From positions 1 to 20,979 of the forward strand of contig JANXVV010000423.1 of the NCBI GenBank assembly GCA_025351525.1: DNA of 20,979 bases. Direction: 5' to 3'. Both the position numbers and the translations under genes were made by a program. Positions 16,489 to 20,979 of this stretch are shown piece by piece (the first letter of the stretch is position 1; each line of letters starts with the position of its first letter). The notes beneath the pieces were generated by a model, which was not told where the DNA came from, did no database searches, and worked only from the letters and a program-made list of their open reading frames with translations. The DNA comes from Humisphaera sp. Its GTDB lineage: Bacteria; Planctomycetota; Phycisphaerae; Tepidisphaerales; Tepidisphaeraceae.

Positions 16489-16767
16489 ATGGATCGCAAA
16501 ACTTTCAGCATTGGTACGCTGTCATTGACCGCCGTTATCTTGTTTGTCGCGTGCCTATTTCCGGGCAAGCCGGCGAATGGCGCATTTGCCGTCAAGGATC
16601 TGCGCGGTACGCAATTGATCACGGTCGAAAGCCAGACGGGCGGTGACATCCTTTACGTCATCGACCCGCAATCCGCAAAGATTCTGGTGCTTGGATTCAA
16701 CAACACCACCAAGGATTTGCGCACCGTGGCGGTGGGGGATCTCAATCAGTTTTTCGCCGGGAAATAA
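16489..16767 (+). CDS. Small exported protein, second of a related pair
   Basis: 92 residues with an export signal (IGTLSLTAVILFVACLF) followed by a compact beta-type domain: AFAVKDLRGTQLITVESQ, then GGDILYVIDPQSAKILVLGF, then LRTVAVGDLNQFF. GAGGAGA (16478-16484) lies just before the ATG. The pattern of YVID, strand, turn and GDLNQFF parallels the preceding gene. It ends 72 bp before the likely bioB start, same strand, and probably shares its transcript. Not a recognised family. Confidence 0.72.
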   Translation: MDRKTFSIGTLSLTAVILFVACLFPGKPANGAFAVKDLRGTQLITVESQTGGDILYVIDPQSAKILVLGFNNTTKDLRTVAVGDLNQFFAGK

Positions 16768-16780
16768 TCGATGGCTCCGA

Positions 16781-16815
16781 CCCGATCGGGCCTGGTCACC
16801 TCAGGTGACCAGGCC
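16781..16815. repeat. Double palindrome at the 5' end of bioB
   Basis: GGCCTGGTCACC (16789-16800) and GGTGACCAGGCC (16804-16815) are perfect 12-nt arms with a 3-nt loop. A second perfect palindrome, CCCGATCGGG (16781-16790), shares two bases with it, so only one can form at a time. No T-run follows, so this is not a standard terminator. It could be a dispersed repeat, or a structure affecting bioB translation. It does not match the known BirA operator. Confidence 0.65.
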
Positions 16816-16839
16816 GCTGACCTACAGCAGAAAATGTCA

Positions 16840-17847
16840 ATGCGATACGACTGGATGTCTTCCGAGATTCGCGCGGTCTACGATGCGCCGTTGCTGGATC
16901 TGGTGTTCCGCGCCGCAGGGGTGCATCGACAATATCACGATTCCACCGAGGTGCAGGTCTGCAAACTGATCTCGATCAAAACCGGCGGCTGCCCGGAAGA
17001 CTGTGCGTATTGCTCCCAGTCATCCCGCTATCAGACCGAAGTGGAAGCGTCGCCTTTGATGCAGCGGGAAGAGGTGCTGGAAATCGCCCGCCGAGCCAAA
17101 GCGGCGGGGGTCACGCGCGTCTGCATGGGGGCCGCGTGGCGCGAAGTGCGCGACAATCGACAGTTCGACCGCGTGCTCGACATGGTGAAAGACGTCACCG
17201 AACTAGGCGTTGAAGTCTGCTGCACTCTCGGCATGCTCAGTGACGACCAAGCCCAAAAACTCGATGACGCCGGCCTGTACGCCTACAACCACAATCTGGA
17301 TACTTCCGAGCGGTTCTACGACACCATCATCTCCACCCGCACGTTTGCCGACCGTTTAAACACGATTGCCAGCGTTCGCAAGACAAATGTGACGGTTTGT
17401 GCCGGCGGTATCATCGGCCTCGGGGAGACCGTCGACGACCGCCTTTCGATGCTGCAAACGCTTTCGTCGATGAACCCGCACCCGGAGTCCGTGCCGATCA
17501 ACGTTCTTTCAAAAGTCGCCGGCACACCGCTGGCGGAGGTGGCGGAGGTGCCGATCTGGGACACCGTGAAAATGATTGCGACCGCCCGCATCCTCATGCC
17601 GCGAACCATCGTCCGATTGTCGGCGGGGCGGGCAAAGATGTCGGCTTCAGACCAGGCCCTCTGCTTCATGGCCGGCGCGAATTCCATCTTTTCCAGCGAG
17701 AGCAAAGTGATGCTGACCAAAGCGGTTCCGTCGCCGGCTTACGATGAGGATAAAGCGTTGCTCGGCACGCTGGGTTTGAAAATCCGTCCGCCTTTCAAAG
17801 AGGCCCGGCAGGATGCGTCACCCATGGAGTTGGCAGCCACGCCATGA
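16840..17847 (+). CDS. bioB: Biotin synthase
   Basis: 335 residues; a radical-SAM enzyme that inserts sulfur into dethiobiotin to give biotin, the last step of the pathway, in the cytoplasm. The [4Fe-4S] motif is CPEDCAYC (Cys51, 55, 58). The [2Fe-2S] ligands are visible as Cys95 in VCMGAAWR, Cys127 in VCCTLGM, Cys187 in TVCAGGIIGLGE and Arg259 in VRLSAGRA, matching the E. coli Cys97, 128, 188 and Arg260 closely. The frame begins at ATG 16771, but those 23 codons are a palindrome; MRYDWMSSEIRAVYDAPLLDL from 16840 aligns in length with the E. coli N-terminus. ATG 16834 is an alternative. The stop overlaps the next gene, a ketosynthase, by 4 bp. No BirA operator was seen. Confidence 0.95.
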   Translation: MRYDWMSSEIRAVYDAPLLDLVFRAAGVHRQYHDSTEVQVCKLISIKTGGCPEDCAYCSQSSRYQTEVEASPLMQREEVLEIARRAKAAGVTRVCMGAAWREVRDNRQFDRVLDMVKDVTELGVEVCCTLGMLSDDQAQKLDDAGLYAYNHNLDTSERFYDTIISTRTFADRLNTIASVRKTNVTVCAGGIIGLGETVDDRLSMLQTLSSMNPHPESVPINVLSKVAGTPLAEVAEVPIWDTVKMIATARILMPRTIVRLSAGRAKMSASDQALCFMAGANSIFSSESKVMLTKAVPSPAYDEDKALLGTLGLKIRPPFKEARQDASPMELAATP

Positions 17848-19037
17848 TCGTCACCATCACCGGTTGGGGACTGGCAACACCGCTCGGCCTGAACGCCCCC
17901 GAAACGTGGGAAAATCTGCTGGCGGGGCGGCATATCGTCGATCACGCGCGGGTGCCGATCCATCCGATACCGGGCCGGGCGCGGGTCAGCCAACTCGCCT
18001 CGATCGCCGCCCGCGAAGCTATTTCTCAATGTGGTTGGTCGAATGAAATACTCCGCGCCGATCACACCGCCCTCTTGATCGGCACCAGTAAAGGGCCGGT
18101 CGAAGAATGGTTGACCCCCTCGCAGGGAAATACCGCGGCAATAGAAGCCGGGACTAACGAATTTGCAGCATACGGCCTTTCACAAATCGCCGCGACACTC
18201 GCCGCGGATTTACAGCTTGGATTCGGCCCGAGACTGACTTTATCCGCCGCGTGCGCCAGCGGCCTGCACGCCCTTATTCGAGCCACCCTGATGTTGCAAT
18301 CCGGCGAGGCGAAACGCGCCCTGGTCGTCGCCGTCGAATCCTCCCTGCATCCTTTATTCATCGGCTGCTTTCAACGGCTCGGCGTGCTGCCCAAACCCGG
18401 CGTCGGTTGCAGACCTTTCGATCGACAGCGCGACGGTTTCCTGATGAGCGAATCCGCCGCCGCCATCTGTCTGGAAGCCGTCGATGATCCGATGTCCTGC
18501 CCTGCAAAACTTCGCATCGAGCAATTTGCGTTCGGCGGTGCCGCCGGTCATCTGACGGCCGGCGATGCCGATGGGGCGGTCCTACAACATTTACTTCACC
18601 GCGTGCTCGACGGTCGACCTCTCGATCTGATTCACGCGCACGGCACCGGCACCCGCGTCAATGATCCCATCGAACTAGCCGCACTCGAAACGGTGCTTGA
18701 CTGGAGGGCGGCAGTCCCCTTTCGCCGCGGCGGTCGAGGACAACCGCCCTCCAAAATCCATTCTCGAGGTAGACCTGTGCTTGATCGGCCAATCCTCTAT
18801 TCACACAAAGGCGCGCTCGGTCACAGCCTTGGTGCCGCCGGTCTCGTCGCGATCGTGCTCAATTGCCTCATGCACTCCCACGGCCAGATTCCCCCGAACG
18901 TGATGACGACCGACCCGTTGCCCACGAATCAACTCCTCCTTTCAAATGAGGCGATCGCCCACCCGATCCATCGCAGCCTCGTCACCGCCTCGGGGTTCGG
19001 CGGGCCAACCGCCGTAGTGAGCCTCGTCACAATTTGA
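17844..19037 (+). CDS. Beta-ketoacyl synthase with an in-frame palindrome insertion
   Basis: 397 residues of the KAS I/II type: condenses acyl and malonyl units on acyl carrier protein. The catalytic triad is intact: Cys137 in SAACASGLHAL, His266 in HAHGTGTRVNDP, His327 in KGALGHSLGAAGL. The two histidines are 61 residues apart, against 37 in E. coli FabF (His303, His340). The excess coincides with residues 287-304, encoded by a palindromic repeat at 18702-18753 that adds WRAAVPFRRGGRGQPP-like sequence. The insert falls in a loop between conserved elements, so the enzyme may still fold. It overlaps bioB by 4 bp and has no carrier protein or reductase next to it. A role in pimelate-chain synthesis is possible but unproven; general fatty-acid or secondary-lipid synthesis are alternatives. 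Confidence 0.88.
   Translation: MIVTITGWGLATPLGLNAPETWENLLAGRHIVDHARVPIHPIPGRARVSQLASIAAREAISQCGWSNEILRADHTALLIGTSKGPVEEWLTPSQGNTAAIEAGTNEFAAYGLSQIAATLAADLQLGFGPRLTLSAACASGLHALIRATLMLQSGEAKRALVVAVESSLHPLFIGCFQRLGVLPKPGVGCRPFDRQRDGFLMSESAAAICLEAVDDPMSCPAKLRIEQFAFGGAAGHLTAGDADGAVLQHLLHRVLDGRPLDLIHAHGTGTRVNDPIELAALETVLDWRAAVPFRRGGRGQPPSKIHSRGRPVLDRPILYSHKGALGHSLGAAGLVAIVLNCLMHSHGQIPPNVMTTDPLPTNQLLLSNEAIAHPIHRSLVTASGFGGPTAVVSLVTI
18702..18753. repeat. Palindromic repeat inside the ketosynthase gene
   Basis: Outer arms TGGAGGGCGG (18702-18711) and CCGCCCTCCA (18744-18753) are perfect reverse complements. The 32-bp interior is GC-rich with CCGCGG at its core. The element is read in frame with no stop and accounts for about 18 extra residues in the protein. 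A 10-base piece of it, GGCGGTCGAG, recurs at 19941-19950 in an intergenic region. Confidence 0.75.
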
Positions 19038-19114
19038 TCGAATCAAACCAGTCCGTATGATGCGCCACGGCGGCACGTCCGATAAACCTTTATGACTGAA
19101 ATTTGGGGAAGGAT

Positions 19115-19822
19115 ATGACAAACGATCAATGGTACTATGTACGCAACGGCGAGCGAATCGGTCCCGTGGCGCTCGATGGTCTCCGTGCGATGGCCAGTTC
19201 CGGCGCGCTCAAGCCCCAGGATCTGGTCTGGCACGAAAGCATGACCCAGTGGTCTCCCGCCGGAAATATTTCGGATTTGTTCTCCGCACCGAACCAGCCC
19301 CCGCAAGCCGCTCCCTATGTCGCCGTCCCGCTGGGGTATGCCGGTCCGGCACCGATCAATTACTACACGCCGCCTCAACAACCCATCGTTTACGCCGGCT
19401 TCTGGCTGCGATTCGTCGCCATCATTCTCGACACGATTCTGCTGACGATCGTCAACGGCACCATCGGTTTCATCTTCGGATTCGCCCTAGGGTTCATGAT
19501 GGCCCGCAGCGGCTCCACGCAGGCTGACATTCGAGCTACCGCCGTAGTGATGGGCAACATTCTCGGCGTCATCCTCGTATGGCTTTACAACGCCTTCATG
19601 GAAAGTTCCACCGCCCAGGGTTCGCTCGGCAAGATGGCGCTCGGCCTCAAAGTCACCGACATAACCGGCCAGCGCATTTCCTTCGCCCGAGCCACCGGCC
19701 GTCACTTCGGTCAATTCCTTTCCGGATTGATTCTCATGATCGGATTCATCATGGCGGGCTTCACTGAAAAGAAGCAGGCGCTGCATGACTCGATGGCGAA
19801 TTGTTTGGTGGTGAAGAAGTAG
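19115..19822 (+). CDS. GYF-RDD family membrane protein
   Basis: 235 residues. A GYF_2-type domain spans about residues 4-55 (QWYYVRNGERIGPVALDGL, then LKPQDLVWHESMTQWSPAG), followed by a Pro/Gln/Tyr-rich linker (about 58-93). The C-terminal RDD domain begins at YAGFWLRFVAIILDTILL, where the Arg and Asp of the family name are visible, and contains hydrophobic segments near 99-130, 144-163 and 202-220, with QGSLGKMALGLKVTD and HDSMANCLVV between and after. GGGGAAGGAT precedes the ATG. RDD proteins are integral membrane proteins often proposed as transporters; the GYF domain suggests binding of proline-rich partners. It lies 77 bp after the ketosynthase, and co-transcription is uncertain. Confidence 0.87.
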   Translation: MTNDQWYYVRNGERIGPVALDGLRAMASSGALKPQDLVWHESMTQWSPAGNISDLFSAPNQPPQAAPYVAVPLGYAGPAPINYYTPPQQPIVYAGFWLRFVAIILDTILLTIVNGTIGFIFGFALGFMMARSGSTQADIRATAVVMGNILGVILVWLYNAFMESSTAQGSLGKMALGLKVTDITGQRISFARATGRHFGQFLSGLILMIGFIMAGFTEKKQALHDSMANCLVVKK

Positions 19823-19986
19823 CCCGGTAAAGATTTGGCCAGAGCATTCACAACGCAAACTGAAGGGATGTTGAACACCACCAGTAATAAACGTCAATAT
19901 TGACTGAACTTAACATAACATACATTATCGGACGTAGTAGGGCGGTCGAGCCCATTTGAATTGTCCTCCGGCCATCCAGATTCAGG
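19823..19986. other. Gap between convergent genes with small palindromes
   Basis: 164 bp, AT-rich in the middle. It contains the perfect palindrome GTCAATATTGAC (19893-19904), a short stem GGGC...GCCC (19940-19953) that carries the GGCGGTCGAG piece shared with the repeat inside the ketosynthase, and TTCAGG...CCTGAA (19981-19997) overlapping the end of manA. None has a convincing T-run, so terminators for the two convergent genes are not clearly identified. Confidence 0.4.
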
Positions 19987-20979
19987 TCACTCCTGAAGCT
20001 CCCCAGGAATGCGCTGGAGCGGGAACGTCACCTCCAGCCACACGCAATCCGTCAGGGTCTTGATCACCGGGTTCTTCATCACCGCCGGAAGCAGAACCGT
20101 GTCGCCCTTCGTGAACGTCGTCGGTTCCTTCATTCCATCCACCTTCACCTGCGCCTCGCCTTCCAGCATGATCCACACGACCGGTTCATCGTAGGGTACC
20201 GCTTCTTCCACCCCTTCCGTGAAACGCACTTTTTCAAGTTTAAAATATTCGCACGACACCAGTTGCGAGACCGTCGTAAAAAGACCGGCCACATGGCTAC
20301 GCGGTTGCTTGGGTTCCGGGGTGCCGCTGAAGTCGATGCACTGCAGCGCTTGATCGACGTGCAGTTTCCGCGCTTGGCCGGTGGAGGGTTCGATGCGGTT
20401 GAAATCGAACACGCGGAAGGTCGTGTCGCTGGGGGTTTGCACTTCAGCCACTAAAACGCCTGCGCCGAGTGCGTGTACGGTTCCGCTGGGCAGGTAATGG
20501 CAGTGGCCGGGCTTCACCGGGATGCGGACGATGTGGTCCATCACTTGGCCGTTCTCGATCGCCGCCTTGAAAGGTTCGCGGGTGGTGCCGGGGGTCAGGC
20601 CTTTGTAGATAGCAGTCCCCGGCTCGTTTTGCAGGATGTACCAAGCCTCGCTTTTAAGGTGCGATTCCGGGTGCGTGTTGGCGTAATCCTGATCGGGATG
20701 GACCTGCACCGAGAGATCTTCGCGGGCGTCCAGGAATTTGATGAGGATGGGGAACTGGCCTTGCGATCCGGAGAGCGCTACATCGCCCAGCAGGTCGCGG
20801 CCAAACTCCTGCACCGCCCAGTGGAGCGACCGCCCCGCCAACGGCCCATTGGCGATTTCGGCACTCACCCAGTCGGTGGAATCTTCGACCACACCGGGCG
20901 GAAAATCGTATAACTCCCAGCTCTCGCCGATCTGTTTTCCGGCGGGCAGAGTTTTTCCAAGGACGGTTTCAATCCGTCG
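19987..20979 (-). CDS. manA: Mannose-6-phosphate isomerase, class I (5' end outside window)
   Basis: 330 residues are visible and the frame stays open to the window edge, so the first few residues (about 20, by comparison with the Bacillus enzyme) are missing. The enzyme interconverts fructose-6-phosphate and mannose-6-phosphate, feeding GDP-mannose and glycan synthesis. Zinc-site motifs are present: Gln and His in DLSVQVHPDQDYA, Glu in LKSEAWYIL, and His in LPSGTVHALG. KTLPAGKQIGESWELYDFP near the visible start and AEVQTPSDTTFRVFDFNR are also typical. The internal GTG at 20892 is not the start because clear family sequence continues upstream of it. A C-terminal cupin half (VWIMLEGEAQVKVDG, FTKGDTVLLPA) completes the fold. 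It is convergent with the RDD gene. Confidence 0.93.
   Translation of the reverse strand, partial: RRIETVLGKTLPAGKQIGESWELYDFPPGVVEDSTDWVSAEIANGPLAGRSLHWAVQEFGRDLLGDVALSGSQGQFPILIKFLDAREDLSVQVHPDQDYANTHPESHLKSEAWYILQNEPGTAIYKGLTPGTTREPFKAAIENGQVMDHIVRIPVKPGHCHYLPSGTVHALGAGVLVAEVQTPSDTTFRVFDFNRIEPSTGQARKLHVDQALQCIDFSGTPEPKQPRSHVAGLFTTVSQLVSCEYFKLEKVRFTEGVEEAVPYDEPVVWIMLEGEAQVKVDGMKEPTTFTKGDTVLLPAVMKNPVIKTLTDCVWLEVTFPLQRIPGELQE

Noticed and set aside
19893..19904. GTCAATATTGAC palindrome as an operator
   Set aside because: It lies between the 3' ends of two convergent genes, with no promoter beside it; a 12-bp AT-rich palindrome is easily due to chance.
20473..20913. 146-codon open frame on the plus strand
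   Set aside because: Antisense to manA, whose family motifs are unmistakable on the other strand.

Overview
The window reads as accessory and conserved chromosome from a Planctomycetota bacterium, most likely of the Phycisphaerae side of the phylum (inference). The reasons are a von Willebrand factor A (VWA)/glutamine-amidotransferase-like membrane protein next to a giant DUF4175-like coiled-coil protein and a secreted terpenoid-cyclase-fold protein, NPCBM and PA14 domains, a HYExAFE-family protein, a GYF-RDD membrane protein, inconsistent Shine-Dalgarno sequences, and many palindromic repeats between genes. No tRNA, rRNA, CRISPR array, transposase or phage gene is visible.

Layout. (1) Positions 68-13824, plus strand: seven genes for envelope or secreted proteins. 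They are VWA membrane protein, DUF4175-like coiled-coil protein, alpha-toroid (prenyltransferase/squalene-cyclase-like) protein, NPCBM protein, an unrecognised exported protein, a coiled-coil exported protein, and a PA14-esterase. The second and third overlap by 4 bp; a promoter-like sequence before the sixth suggests a second transcription unit. (2) Positions 13832-14392, minus strand: rsmD, a 16S rRNA methyltransferase, convergent with the esterase. (3) Positions 14452-14599: a compact block of nested palindromes, including a 98-bp element with 22-bp terminal inverted repeats flanked by 8-bp direct repeats. (4) Positions 14656-19822, plus strand: a YkgJ-type cysteine-cluster protein, a HYExAFE-family protein, three very small exported or membrane proteins, biotin synthase BioB, a stand-alone beta-ketoacyl synthase overlapping bioB by 4 bp, and a GYF-RDD membrane protein. 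(5) Positions 19987-20979, minus strand: a class I mannose-6-phosphate isomerase, cut by the window edge at its 5' end.

The most unusual signal is the density and placement of palindromic repeats. At least seven distinct palindromic sequences lie in 21 kb. Several sit at gene starts, where they extend reading frames artificially (genes at 68, 8189, 12442 and 16840). One lies in frame inside the ketosynthase gene, between its two catalytic histidines, and appears to add about 18-24 residues to the protein. This resembles the in-frame Rickettsia palindromic elements but is seen here in a planctomycete-like genome. The other notable point is the coupling of bioB to a lone ketosynthase and a pair of related mini-proteins, which raises the question of whether the ketosynthase acts in making the pimelate part of biotin.
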